A stretch of 40,880 nt of DNA from Gnetum montanum. Taxonomy: Eukaryota > Streptophyta > Gnetopsida > Gnetales > Gnetaceae. The notes below the pieces were generated by a model. It saw nothing but the letters and a program-made list of their open reading frames with translations. It was not told the DNA's origin and ran no database searches. This document shows positions 28,801 through 34,954 of this stretch, piece by piece; the stretch's first letter is position 1; each line of letters begins with the position of its first letter. The stretch spans positions 813,164-854,043 of the forward strand of contig MNCI01017692.1 of assembly GCA_015680685.1 (NCBI GenBank). The letters are read 5' to 3'. The position numbers and the translations under genes are program-made.

Positions 28801-31662
28801 TATGGAATTTTTGTTATGAGCTCTCTTTATTTGTGTTTGCACATTGCTCAATTGAAAGCGTCATCCAGTTTGATAGGGTGTTGTCATAGGCTTACAATGA
28901 TGCATATGTTAAAAATATATAATATGCAAGATTGTGAGCCTGTGATAACAGCCTGGGCATTCTTTGGTCTTCTTAGCATATGATCAAATCATCTAAATCT
29001 ATTTTTTGTAAGTTCCTCATCTATGGGTGCCACTCCTCATCTATGGGTGCCACTCCCAAACTATCCCTAGTAAGAAAGTTGTTGGTTTGATCTATGACAC
29101 CCATATATACATATCTACCACATGTATACATTGAGCTTGATGCTTTTTGATAGGGTAGTAGTCTATACCATATCAATTTGTAGGTTTGATAGCAGTTTTG
29201 TAAAACTTTTTCTACAACCTAGCAGAGATTCTTCGACAAGAAAGCACACTATCAGCTTCTTGTCATTTCATTCATCTTGTTTTATCCTGCGTCAATTTTA
29301 TAAGTGACATCATTCTTGATCATCTTGCATCAATTATGTTAGTTACATCATTTTTTAATCTTACTATCTCATCAGTCTGTTAGTCCCATCTCATTTCATC
29401 CATTCTTGAATTGCTTACATTGAGAAATTTCTTGGTTTTGAATTCTCATTTTCAGATCTCCATTACTTGTTATTTCACTAAAAATGCATTCCATGTATTT
29501 TCTTTTACTTTTGCTAATCCTTAGCTCCTTTGATTCTAGGATATGTCACCAAGTCTCTAATTTTGTAGCTAGGGCTTTCTTATATTTATTCACCAGAACA
29601 ATATCATCTGTAAAGAGCACACACCAAGGGATATCATCTTGAACATCTTTAGTTATTTTATCCATAATAATGGAAAACACTAAAGGGCTTAGAGCATATC
29701 CTTGGTGTCTCCATAGATGGTGCAAACTTGAGTTGTGGCTCCATCTTACATGTCTTAAATAGCTTTTATGTACTTAATAAAAATTTCTTTTTAAAGGCCT
29801 ACCAAATTTCTCTTGGGGAACTCTACCATAAGCTTTTTCCAAATCAATGAAAATCATATGCAGATTTCTCTTTTTACACATAAATTTCTTTATTAAATTT
29901 CCTAACGAGAAAATAGCTTCCATAGTTGATCTTTTTTAGCCTTGATTCCTAAAAACAGTTGATTTTTTGTATACAATGTTGTCATATAACTCTTTTCCAT
30001 AGCTCATAACCTTGATGCCTTTATAGTTTCCACAGTTTTGAATGTCTCCTTTCTTGTAGATGGGTACTATATTGCTTTTCCTCCAATTGTCTGGCATTTT
30101 CCCCTTTTCCTAAACCTTAACCTTGTTGAATAATGTTGTCATCTAAGTGATCTTATATCTTTTGTAATCTTCAGTATCTCTATAGGGATACTATCCCTAT
30201 CCAGTCTTGTTGCTGTATCATAATTCATCTTCATAAGGGCTTTCTTTACTTCAAAGTATGTACATATAGTTGGTCATTCCTACATGTAGATTGTGAAAGA
30301 CCAAAGTGTCCAAAGTATTAAACAAATATCCTGAAATACATTTGAAATACAAGGAAACCGAGATTGAGGTGTAGGTAGGAGATAAGCTTTTGACTTGCAT
30401 CCTTGGTTCCATAGATTTAATTCCAGCAAGTTACACTGAGATTTAAAGAATGTTTGAAACTAACCCTGTTTAATAAATCCCCAGGATCGTGATATGGATG
30501 TAACAGAACATCGCAAGTTCAGTTTTAGAAATATAAATATTTTGAATATACTTGAACATTTTTATATTAGACAAAGCAGTTTGAACTGTTCAATATTTTG
30601 TATTTCAGAATGTTTAACCCATGAAATTTTGCAACTTTGAAGTACATTGTTTTTCCAAAATCAGGGAAGAGAGACAGTAAATTTGTGCATTCCAATAAGA
30701 AAACGTTTTACATGGTAGAATCTTTAATGTGATTAAAGATTCCATGCGGTAGAATCCTTAAGAGCGATTAAACAATCCATGGTTTATCATAATTGAGTAG
30801 GAAATTATTACGAAACTGAAACTTAATTAATTATCACATCCATGTGGGGCCCATGACAGCCAAGGAATCTTTGGATAGAGTTCAGCTTGAGCCATTCCTT
30901 TGAGCACAGTACCTATATATGCGTTAAATATTAAGAAATTAGTTAAATAATAAAAAATGCTCCAGGTTTCCCACTTATCTAGATGAGTGCTTTCATTCGT
31001 ATAACTATATATTGTATCTTTGATTGACCGTAGGCAATGTACTGACATGAAACTGAATGTATTGCATCTATCAGACCATATCAGACCACAGTTTCAGAGT
31101 TCTTTTTATGGATTTTTTCCCATAACTTAGTTTTGCCCACTGGAATGGAAGCTAGAATTTCCATGCTAAGACTCTTATCATTAAGTAAATAATGGATAGT
31201 CATGCATATTGGCATGCCTGATTAATGTGAGAACATGAAGGTAGATAAATAAGGTCTTTACCAGTGACACATCGGATAATATTATTTATCCTTTTATGGT
31301 TCCTCATTTTCTTCTTGTTCAACTAGCATCTGCAGGTAATGCTGATTTGTGCATTGCTTAGAGGAGCACGCTGAATATTTATGTGCTCTTTACAAACGTT
31401 TCTCTGTGCAGGTTGTTGGAATAGTAGGATACATGGATCGTAGGTTAGAAATACCTGATGACGTTGATCCACAATTAGCGGCACTTGTTCGAGATTGTTG
31501 GCATAGGTAAAGGTTTTTTGTTTTGTTATGTAAACTTATGCATTGAAAAATCAGTTAATTTTCAGGAATTATTTCTTTTCGGATGCATGCAGTGAACCTT
31601 CTCAGCGTCCTTCTTTTGAGGACATAGTACACAGGATGATGGCAATGATAAGAATGCAGTAA
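4533..31662 (+). CDS. PAS-domain Raf-like MAP kinase kinase kinase (plant group B2 type), 15 exons
   Basis: Exons: 4533-4816, 5396-5777, 5922-6029, 19660-19773, 19880-20396, 21238-21278, 21400-21468, 21577-21677, 23693-23771, 23866-23964, 24201-24269, 25052-25101, 25230-25311, 31412-31506, 31593-31662. All splice phases agree and give 2160 nt, 719 residues, a usual length for the family. Order: coiled coil (8-40), Cys/Ser-Glu repeat (53-67), PAS (about 70-183), Ser/Asn-rich linker, kinase (about 460-715). Visible motifs: Gly loop GQGSCG (467-472), VAVK Lys487, helix-C Glu505, HGDLKSSN with Asp583, DLG Asp601, GTPQWMAPE (620-628), Arg702. Family knowledge: Arabidopsis RAF7-RAF12 phosphorylate SnRK2 kinases in ABA signalling; transfer of that role is inference. 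Odd: HRD is HGD and DFG is DLG. The start ATG has G at -3 and +4. The exon 2 donor (GTGCGT) is the least certain junction. Confidence 0.9.
4691..4733 (+). repeat. Coding hexanucleotide microsatellite (TGTGAA/TCTGAA)
   Basis: Inside exon 1, TCTGAA and TGTGAA hexamers alternate about seven times. They encode Ser-Glu and Cys-Glu dipeptides (residues 53-67, [15 protein letters not shown]). The run lies between coiled coil and PAS domain, so copy number changes would alter linker length without breaking the frame. Confidence 0.85.
5396..5777 (+). CDS. Kinase gene exon 2: main PAS domain
   Basis: Starts after GTGTGCAG with the last G of Trp95, then [18 protein letters not shown], and ends near ERRPPLQL. 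Residues 96-222 hold the PAS core, including [18 protein letters not shown] and [12 protein letters not shown]. There is no LOV-type flavin-binding Cys motif, so a light-sensing flavin is unlikely. The donor chosen is GTGCGT at 5778 (phase 0); the frame otherwise runs to a stop at 5802-5804. Confidence 0.8.
5922..6029 (+). CDS. Kinase gene exon 3: linker
   Basis: Between TCGCAG and the donor GTATGT, 36 codons in phase 0 begin [16 protein letters not shown] and end SSGKFVRFL. It is Ser/Asp-rich and probably unstructured, like the post-PAS linker of plant PAS-Raf kinases. It precedes the 13.6-kb intron 3. Confidence 0.75.
6030..9963. other. Intron 3, left part: AT-rich, repeat-derived
   Basis: No exon-like sequence was found. 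From about 6880 to 8560 there is a patchwork of degenerate repeats around GGTAATGCTAAATAATATTT and CATAATGC, also seen at 22880-23200. The stretch 9060-9560 is less AT-rich but shows no coding frame or LTR signature I can support; the rest is featureless. Confidence 0.5.
7060..8230 (+). repeat. Degenerate interspersed repeat (TAATGCTAAATAATATTT family)
   Basis: Blocks close to GGTAATGCTAAATAATATTT followed by GTCCATAATGC recur near 7065, 7115, 7155, 7555, 7610, 7655, 8070, 8160 and 8210. A directly repeated unit of about 40-50 bp, AAACAAACTATACAATTGGG plus TATATCTGGTAAATA, lies at 7270-7360. The same family recurs in intron 8 near 22920-23070. No coding potential. Confidence 0.6.
9964..9968. 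repeat. Target-site duplication of the chromovirus insertion (TTAGT)
   Basis: TTAGT immediately before the element matches TTAGT at 16166-16170 immediately after it. Five bases is the normal Ty3/gypsy integrase footprint and fixes both ends of the insertion. Confidence 0.9.
9969..10274 (-). repeat. 3' LTR of the chromovirus, truncated at an N
   Basis: Aligns with 15601-15907 of the 5' LTR, then stops at the N at 10275, after which internal sequence begins. The missing half (about 260 bp) and the polypurine tract are probably an assembly join, although a real deletion cannot be excluded. Confidence 0.85.
10629..11468 (-). pseudogene. Chromovirus pol, 3' fragment: integrase C-terminus and chromodomain
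   Basis: 279 codons continue the integrase after the frameshift. TDGQTERMN carries the third catalytic acid (Glu). [15 protein letters not shown] region typical of the integrase C-terminal domain follows. The chromodomain [19 protein letters not shown] lies near 10720, with the aromatic and WEP residues of the fold; chromodomains guide integration to heterochromatin marks. The apparent Met start is only the first in-frame residue after the break. Confidence 0.9.
11566..15465 (-). pseudogene. Chromovirus gag-pol polyprotein, interrupted
   Basis: One frame from 15465 to a premature stop at 11566-11568, including the N gap. In order: gag N-terminus; zinc knuckle [13 protein letters not shown] (near 14300); protease with [10 protein letters not shown] where D-S/T-G is expected (near 13980); reverse transcriptase with YLDDILIYS (near 12945); RNase H starting [11 protein letters not shown] (near 12500); integrase with HHCC finger and first Asp in MDFITGLP. 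The second finger Cys is Tyr (CLVYQQD). Beyond the stop the frame continues through the second integrase Asp (SDRDPRF), then shifts near 11480. The stop, the DNG change and the Cys-to-Tyr change can each arise from one G-to-A transition. Confidence 0.92.
14347..15082. other. Assembly gap (736 N)
   Basis: An unresolved run inside the gag region of the chromovirus. Frames crossing it are not evidence of coding, and its length may be nominal. Confidence 0.99.
15586..15598 (-). other. Primer-binding site of the chromovirus (initiator tRNA-Met type)
   Basis: Two bases inside the 5' LTR the minus strand reads TAGTATCAGAGCC. This is one mismatch from TGGTATCAGAGCC, the common plant LTR-element PBS complementary to initiator tRNA-Met. 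Confidence 0.85.
15601..16165 (-). repeat. 5' LTR of the chromovirus (complete)
   Basis: 565 bp, TG...CA on the minus strand, from the target duplication at 16166 to the PBS. A short inverted repeat, CCCCCACGG / CCGTGGGGG, at about 16104-16126 could form a strong hairpin in the U3/R region. Confidence 0.88.
16166..18158. other. Intron 3, middle part: low-complexity AT-rich DNA
   Basis: 16441-16700 resembles a degraded Ty1/copia LTR (starts TGTTGGG, pyrimidine-rich near the end) but lacks a target duplication. 17540-17680 has two similar blocks around CAACTAG(C/T)TGTTTTTATT. 17709-17757 has TATATCCTAATCAGCTGTTAAC in two direct copies. No exon is seen. Confidence 0.45.
18159..18720 (+). pseudogene. 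Merlin/IS1016-type (IS1595, ISXO2-like) DNA transposase remnant
   Basis: One plus-strand frame can be followed from about 18159 to 18562 with two TGA stops (18218, 18296). It gives a Cys-containing finger-like segment ending [15 protein letters not shown], then [32 protein letters not shown], then [20 protein letters not shown]. This matches the order I know for IS1016/Merlin transposases: zinc ribbon, helix-turn-helix, then (I/V)-E-(I/M)-D-E-S-K-F-G-K with the first catalytic Asp (18476-18478). Other frames continue with [23 protein letters not shown] and [11 protein letters not shown], where the second catalytic Asp appears as Asn. Several frameshifts and stops make it a fossil. Terminal repeats and the 8-9-bp target duplication were not found. 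Confidence 0.75.
18721..19659. other. Intron 3, right end
   Basis: AT-rich sequence leading to the exon 4 acceptor. 18721-18930 may still be eroded transposase sequence (a plus frame runs to 18932), but I recognise no motif there. Nothing else is supported. Confidence 0.4.
19660..19773 (+). CDS. Kinase gene exon 4: linker
   Basis: 38 codons between CACTGCAG and GTAGGG, phase 0 at both ends: [17 protein letters not shown]... ending CKQPLNL. Basic and Ser/Gln-rich, residues 259-296. Both neighbouring junctions keep the frame. Confidence 0.75.
19880..20396 (+). CDS. Kinase gene exon 5: acidic Ser-rich linker and kinase start
   Basis: Acceptor ATACAG, donor GTAACT. 172 codons (residues 297-468) plus one base. 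The linker is rich in Ser, Asn, Glu and Asp with many possible phosphosites ([18 protein letters not shown]), as in other PAS-Raf kinases. The end, [14 protein letters not shown], opens the kinase N-lobe and the Gly loop. Confidence 0.88.
20530..20600 (-). repeat. SINE-like family S2, 3' fragment in intron 5
   Basis: AAAATAATTTGATTATAGGT followed by ATGCCCCAAGACATATAG closely follows the 3' body of the S2 copy near 3260-3300. The head is missing. The rest of intron 5 shows nothing recognisable. Confidence 0.45.
21238..21278 (+). CDS. Kinase gene exon 6: Gly loop
   Basis: Encodes [14 protein letters not shown] with the first base of Gly469 from exon 5. It completes GQGSCG and beta strand 2. 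Acceptor CTTGCAG, donor GTATGT. Confidence 0.92.
21400..21468 (+). CDS. Kinase gene exon 7: VAVK lysine
   Basis: 23 codons, [20 protein letters not shown] then RKE. Lys487 is the ATP-contacting lysine; Glu505 in RKE is the expected helix-C partner. Acceptor CAACAG, donor GTCTTG. Confidence 0.92.
21577..21677 (+). CDS. Kinase gene exon 8: helix C to hinge
   Basis: [19 protein letters not shown] then [14 protein letters not shown]. This is the highly conserved Raf-like N-lobe segment leading into the hinge. It ends in phase 2; Arg539 is completed in exon 9. Confidence 0.92.
21864..21913 (+). repeat. A-rich purine tract in intron 8
   Basis: Fifty bases of A runs separated by single G (AAAAAAGAAAAAAGAAAAAA type). 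A simple repeat, possibly the old poly(A) tail of a retroposed element. Confidence 0.8.
22612..22795 (+). repeat. SINE-like family S1, most complete copy, in intron 8
   Basis: Starts near GGATGGTAAGGTTG (A-box-like), has GGGTTCAAGCC (a strong B box) about 35 bases on, then a body AAAGAGGTTAGGCTTTTACT and the 3' block GATGAGCATTGAGCCTCTGG. It ends in TTTTATTAAAATTAAAA. Fragments of the same body occur at 1388-1485 and 1978-2095. Internal polymerase III boxes plus an A/T-rich 3' tail are the marks of a tRNA-derived SINE. Confidence 0.6.
22880..23200 (+). repeat. Second copy of the TAATGCTAAATAATA repeat family (intron 8)
   Basis: Contains TTGTAAAGCTAGATTATCTT, TAATGCTAAATAATAGTG, TAATGCTAAATTATATTTTG and TCCATAAC. 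Then comes AGATATATATTATAAATACA, which pairs with AGATATATATTATAAATATA near 7981 in intron 3. Same repeat, both copies on the plus strand. The remainder of intron 8 (to 23692) shows nothing further. Confidence 0.55.
23693..23771 (+). CDS. Kinase gene exon 9: helix D/E
   Basis: [20 protein letters not shown] then RMALDV; Arg539 is completed by the first base. Acceptor TTATAG, donor GTAAGT. The family usually has Gly-Ser at the first position; here it is Asn-Ser. Confidence 0.9.
23866..23964 (+). CDS. Kinase gene exon 10: catalytic loop (HGD)
   Basis: [20 protein letters not shown] then [13 protein letters not shown]. Catalytic Asp583, Lys585 and Asn588 are present, but the Arg before the Asp is Gly (codon GGA). 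Acceptor GATGCAG, donor GTGCAC. Confidence 0.92.
24201..24269 (+). CDS. Kinase gene exon 11: DLG and activation loop
   Basis: [20 protein letters not shown] then RGT. Magnesium-binding Asp601 is kept; the DFG Phe is Leu (codon CTT). Activation-loop Thr/Tyr/Ser residues are present. Acceptor TGAAAG, donor GTGAGT. Confidence 0.92.
24477..24519 (+). other. Potential G-quadruplex in intron 11
   Basis: GGGTGGGTGGGG, a 7-base loop, then GGG (24477-24498) fits the G3+N1-7 rule, with two further G runs up to 24519. It is on the transcribed (sense) strand, so it would also be in the pre-mRNA. Just upstream (24465-24470) is a C6 run that could pair with it instead. Confidence 0.6.
25052..25101 (+). 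CDS. Kinase gene exon 12: APE motif
   Basis: [16 protein letters not shown] plus two bases of Lys638; continues GT from exon 11 to give GTPQWMAPE. Acceptor TGACAG, donor GTACTG. Confidence 0.92.
25230..25311 (+). CDS. Kinase gene exon 13: helix F
   Basis: [20 protein letters not shown] then KDLNALQ. Asp640 is the conserved helix-F aspartate. Acceptor CAACAG, donor GTATAC; it precedes the 6.1-kb intron 13. Confidence 0.92.
25312..26329. other. Intron 13, first part
   Basis: AT-rich; no ORF or repeat boundary that I can support. 26100-26329 probably belongs to the LINE fragment that follows. Confidence 0.4.
26330..26600 (-). pseudogene. L1-like LINE fragment (RT zinc-binding region)
   Basis: A minus-strand frame with ARCFMEN-like and [16 protein letters not shown] segments. 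TVDHLF-x-x-C-P is typical of the zinc-binding domain (zf-RVT) at the C-terminus of plant L1 ORF2 proteins. Only this end is recognisable, and the first Cys pair is lost. Confidence 0.6.
26601..27865. other. Intron 13, unassigned stretch
   Basis: 26616-27086 is less AT-rich and starts TGTTGTCATGGCC and ends TGTCACA, with TGGTATAAGCC 10 bases later. It could be an old LTR with a decayed PBS, but no target duplication is seen. The rest shows nothing. Confidence 0.35.
27868..27945 (+). repeat. RTE-type LINE/SINE 3' tail fragment
   Basis: Contains ATCATCATTCTAGCCTTATC then CCGATTACATGCGGTTGGCT and ATATAAATTC. This resembles the GCCTTATCCC...GGTCGGCTA-ATGAATCC tail I recall from many plant RTE elements and their SINE partners. 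No flanking duplication was identified. Confidence 0.5.
28230..28960 (-). pseudogene. Ty1/copia pol remnant (RNase H end) with an inverted segment
   Basis: The minus strand from about 28865 to 28240 follows copia pol in order: [20 protein letters not shown], a decayed KHW..VKW-like part, a decayed tail region with I-AA-like residues, and near the end [14 protein letters not shown]. Many stops and frameshifts. The segment that should precede it, [12 protein letters not shown], is present at about 28890-28940 but on the plus strand. RT proper is absent. Confidence 0.75.
29000..30260 (-). pseudogene. RTE-clade LINE reverse transcriptase remnant
   Basis: The minus strand from about 30240 down gives, in shifting frames, KKALMKMN, a [20 protein letters not shown] block, [46 protein letters not shown], then an eroded C-terminus with [11 protein letters not shown]. 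The [21 protein letters not shown] and FADDIVLV landmarks are those of plant RTE-type LINEs. The catalytic box reads FTDD. At least several stops and shifts: a fossil. Confidence 0.82.
30261..31411. other. Intron 13, last part
   Basis: AT-rich, no recognisable element. 30665-30790 holds two short similar blocks (TGGTAGAATCTTTAATGTGA and GCGGTAGAATCCTTAAGAGC). Ends with the acceptor TCTGTGCAG. Confidence 0.45.
31412..31506 (+). CDS. Kinase gene exon 14: C-lobe
   Basis: [20 protein letters not shown] then [11 protein letters not shown], with Ser697 split across the junction. Typical Raf-like helix G-H segment. Acceptor GTGCAG, donor GTAAAG. Confidence 0.92.
31593..31662 (+). CDS. Kinase gene exon 15: C-terminus and stop
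   Basis: [20 protein letters not shown] then MQ and TAA at 31660-31662. Arg702 is the conserved subdomain XI arginine. The protein ends just after the kinase fold. Confidence 0.92.
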
Positions 31663-32160
31663 ACTCAAATAGACCACGTTCAACTTTTTAATCCTCTCTT
31701 CTTTTCTGTGGGCATTTAGTGAGCCTTCTTGAATCCATCTTTTCACCATGTCGTGGAGGGGATAATGGCCATCAAAGATTGGAACTGACGTTGAGTAGCT
31801 GATGCAGAAGTATTGATACCGTTGCTATTGAATATCATTCATGTAGGCAGCGCCACCAAAGATAGCAAGCATCAGTTTTGTTTATACCCGCAGCTTAATC
31901 TATACTTTCCTGATGCTCCTACTTCAGGATTTAAAAGACAAATGGAAAAAGTGTCTCTGTTTTTAGTTCTGCCTTTCTAGAACGCAGACTCTGTAATTTC
32001 TGTAAATTTAAGACGTATATTTTTAGCATGATGTAAGTGCATATAATGGAAACTAGCCAAGGGTAACACGTTCTTTATTAATGATAGTCATTTTGTCATT
32101 GCTGATTGCATAGAATGCACCCTTGAATCTTTTTGATCGGGTCATTTCTGGCAAAGTAAA
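31663..32160 (+). other. 3' UTR and downstream region of the kinase gene
   Basis: T-rich, with no AATAAA near the stop; the first clear plus-strand AATAAA is at 32725-32730. 31698-31757 (GTGGGCATTTAGTGAGCCTT, CTTGAATCCATCTTTTCACC) looks like a diverged second copy of the exon 15 acceptor region (GCATGCAGTGAACCTTCTCA), so exon 15 may be partly duplicated. Confidence 0.4.
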
Positions 32161-32480
32161 ATGGCTGATGGAATAAGAATGCTGATGATGCTTCAGTCTA
32201 GTGCTTTTATGATTTCATCATCCTTGACAGAATACTATTCATCTGATTCATTCAACCTTCATATGGTTGAAGGTAATGCCATAAGCAATGTTTCGGTGGA
32301 AAAATACAAAGCTTTCTGGTTAAGCAACGAGCAGGAAGTCATCGAGATGGTTAAAGACTTTGTTTCTTATTATTAAAAGCATCTGAAACTGGAGAGCCCT
32401 TTATTGTCAAAGCATGGATCAGCATTGGCAAAGATGAACTTTTGTGGAATTTTGGGCAATTCTTTGCTAAAGAGATGACT
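32161..32480 (+). pseudogene. Exon-like fragment of an unidentified gene, with a frameshift
   Basis: A plus frame from 32161 encodes MADGIRMLMMLQSS... ending IEMVKDFVSYY and a stop at 32374-32376. Moving one frame there continues LKASETGEPFIVKAWISIGK then DELLWNFGQFFAKEMT, ending at a canonical donor GTAAGAAC at 32481. The even amino-acid composition and well-placed donor suggest an exon. The shift (one base lost or two gained) suggests a pseudogene or a sequence error. I do not recognise the family. It lies 0.5 kb downstream of the kinase stop on the same strand. Confidence 0.4.
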
Positions 32481-34443
32481 GTAAGAACATATTACAATAA
32501 AATAATCCATTGGCATTTATGGAAAAAGATGATAACTTTGCTCTAAATGATGATTGTGCACTTAAGGTGTGATAAAAGCCAAGAACTGCCCAATTGCTGT
32601 CCTGAGCTAGATAATAAGATGGATTAGATAGAAGCTACCAAATGTAATCAATACTTTTTTTTTTTTTTGCACTTCATTTTAAAGTTGTAATGTGCTTAGT
32701 GATGCAGATGTTGTCTGATATAGCAATAAAAGAGAATTCAATGGACTTCTCGGAAACATTCTCACATTCTGCTTTTTAGAGCTCACTTTCTTTGTTTATC
32801 ATAAAGCCACTGCTAAATAACCACCATTACTACTAAATATTTTCTGATCAATTTCTTAACATCCTCGTTCCTGTCCTGGATATCGCCTAATTAATGAGAA
32901 GTATTGGATAATTTTTGGTAGATGTCATCTCTGTGAGCTCCATGCGCTTATTATTTCGAAGTCCATGGGTCTTACAGCATTTTAAGATATGTTTATATTT
33001 CACCATTTGATGCAGTGATGGCAGACGCTCTTAAAAGATAGAATGTTGTTGGATTTTTGCATTAGAATAAAATAAAATGGAGTGTCTGAAAAGTGAAAAC
33101 TGCTTTTCAGATTTTTAAATGATTCATGAATGTCGAATCATTTCGGCTGGAAAAAAGAAATTAATCTTACCCTCCTCTTTGAAAACGCAAAGTTGACGGG
33201 TATGAAGGGTCGTTGGTAAAGGGTTTTTAAAGTAAAAAATTCGATTATCTGAGAAATCCCCATGGTGAACTGTAACTGCTGTGAAAATGGGTTTGAATTT
33301 TCTAGAGAAAAAGTCGTGGATATTGTCGTAATTGGTGAAAGCATTTTTTAATCACCTACGAAAGGTTTTATTGTTTTTGAAAATAGGTCGTCTTCTCAAT
33401 GATTTTATAAATACTCAAAATAAGCTAATAGAAAAGAAAAAAGTGTTAAAATAAATAAATCAATGTTAAAAAAATTATATTTCAGGAACAATGTCAGTTA
33501 GCCACAAACAGGTAACAGTTATCTTCGTATTAAATCCCTTATAAATCCTGTATGTTTGTCTTTATCTATGAAAAATAATCAAATATCAGTTACCACAGTT
33601 ACAGGGTTTAATAACTCCAGCCAACATGAACGTTACGTTACGAAAAATGTTAACAAAAAATTTAACGTGAAAATGATGATTTTGACAAAGTGATTGTCAT
33701 CATGTTTAAAATTAGTAATAATTAATTTTCATATATAAACTAGCGTTGATTCATTGTTGTGTAATGACAAATTTAAGGGGGGAATAATGATTTGATAAAG
33801 TGATTGCGATCATGGCAACAAATAACTGAATCGATGTTTTAGCGTCTGTAACAGGCCTTTGAAATGTCAAAAAAAGTGGGAGATGTCACGTTGCGCTGCT
33901 AAGCCAGATAATTTGCGGGAGTGTGTGTGGTCATGTGTCGTGTTTGTCTGCGAGGGATTAGGATTAGTATCATATGAATCAAATTACGTTTTATCGTCGA
34001 AGGTCCAAACAATTACGAAAAATGCACGCCTTTCTTTTAACTTAAAAACTGGGATTCCGATCCATCATGTAATGCAATTATAAGACTTTTTTCCAGATTA
34101 TAAAACATTTAAAATGGCGATCGTAGTTCTGTTGTTAACTCTACTGCGGGCATTTCGAACTGGTCTGAAAATTCTGACGATGAAACGCAATTCACGCAAA
34201 TGAAGGAGAAGCAGGGACAACAAAACAGCCTCTTCTCAAAGTTTGCGTACGTCTAACGATTCGAAACATAGATAGAGTAAAAAGGGATTCCATTCAAAAG
34301 ATCACAATGCAGACCGACAACAAAACCTAACATTCAAAAACACGTTTTCAACGGAAGGATCGCCAATAGCGATGCATCAAGGGTTTCGCAGCAGCAGCAG
34401 CAGATCAAAGAAGAAAAGGGGATCCACCGGATTGATCGGTTAG
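32481..34443. other. Intergenic, nothing identified
   Basis: AT-rich. Contains a T15 run near 32655 and a short direct repeat (TTTGACAAAGTGATTGTCAT at about 33680, TTTGATAAAGTGATTGCGAT at about 33792). 34080-34443 is probably the 3' UTR and flank of the minus-strand gene that follows. Confidence 0.45.
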
Positions 34444-34743
34444 TTAGAGGAAGAAAGAAGAGGATGAATATCGCTTAGAGCACGAAAACACCTGTGGCGG
34501 CAATTTCCAGGCCTGCGAACGCGTAAAGCAAGCATCATCCACAGCGTCGCTGGTGCACCACTCACAGGCCATGACGTTTCGCTTGCCCCCTGTGTCCTTG
34601 GCCTTGGCGGCCAAGCAGTCCTCCTTCTTTGCTATGTCTGCACACTTCTCCTCTGAAACTGAAACTGAAACTGCAACAGCAACAGCAACACAAACAGCAA
34701 TCCACAACGACATGAAAAGCAGCAGCTGCCTCCTCATCGTCAT
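34444..34743 (-). CDS. Small secreted cysteine-rich protein
   Basis: An intact 99-residue ORF. Residues 1-30 form a signal peptide: MTMRRQ, then a hydrophobic stretch LLLFMSLWIAVCVAVAVAV. The mature part has six Cys (34, 43, 60, 63, 72, 88) with spacing C-x8-C-x16-C-x2-C-x8-C-x15-C, suiting three disulfides. ACEWCTSDAVDDACF followed by LPPQVFSC resembles a pattern I remember (WC-x-S-x-AV-x3-C...LP-x2-VF-x-C) in small secreted proteins of plants and algae, without an assigned function. It ends in a Ser/Phe tail (RYSSSSFFL). The gene is tail-to-tail with the kinase gene. An intact frame beside decayed repeats argues for a real gene; function unknown. Confidence 0.65.
   Translation of the reverse strand: MTMRRQLLLFMSLWIAVCVAVAVAVSVSVSEEKCADIAKKEDCLAAKAKDTGGKRNVMACEWCTSDAVDDACFTRSQAWKLPPQVFSCSKRYSSSSFFL
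34654..34699 (-). repeat. Coding hexanucleotide repeat in the signal peptide
   Basis: On the minus strand, GTTGCT-type units followed by GTTTCA units encode the VAVAVAVSVSVS stretch that makes up the end of the hydrophobic core. A similar tetramer run (GAAC/GAAT) lies just upstream at 34782-34802. Confidence 0.8.
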
Positions 34744-34954
34744 AGCAATTTCGATAACCGCAGATTTCGAGTGCTTGTCTGAACGAACGAACGAATGAAC
34801 GACTACTATCTGCGAAAATGTCGCGCAACATACAGCAGATAGGGAAAGGTTCGCGTCCCATAAGAAGGTTCCGTTTATTCATAGACAGCTCTTAAGCTAT
34901 TCCTCCTCCAACAAACAAATTATTTACAGATATTAAAAAGACCTAAATTGTAAA
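34744..34954 (-). promoter_or_regulatory. Upstream region of the small secreted protein gene
   Basis: Minus-strand leader and promoter candidate. TATGAATAAAC near 34875 is the only TATA-like element. The SINE-like repeat begins directly behind it, so the proximal promoter is at most about 200 bp of unique sequence. Confidence 0.35.

Noticed and set aside
33859-34083. 74-codon plus ORF
   Set aside because: No motif, signal peptide, splice context or repeat relation; within chance length for this composition.
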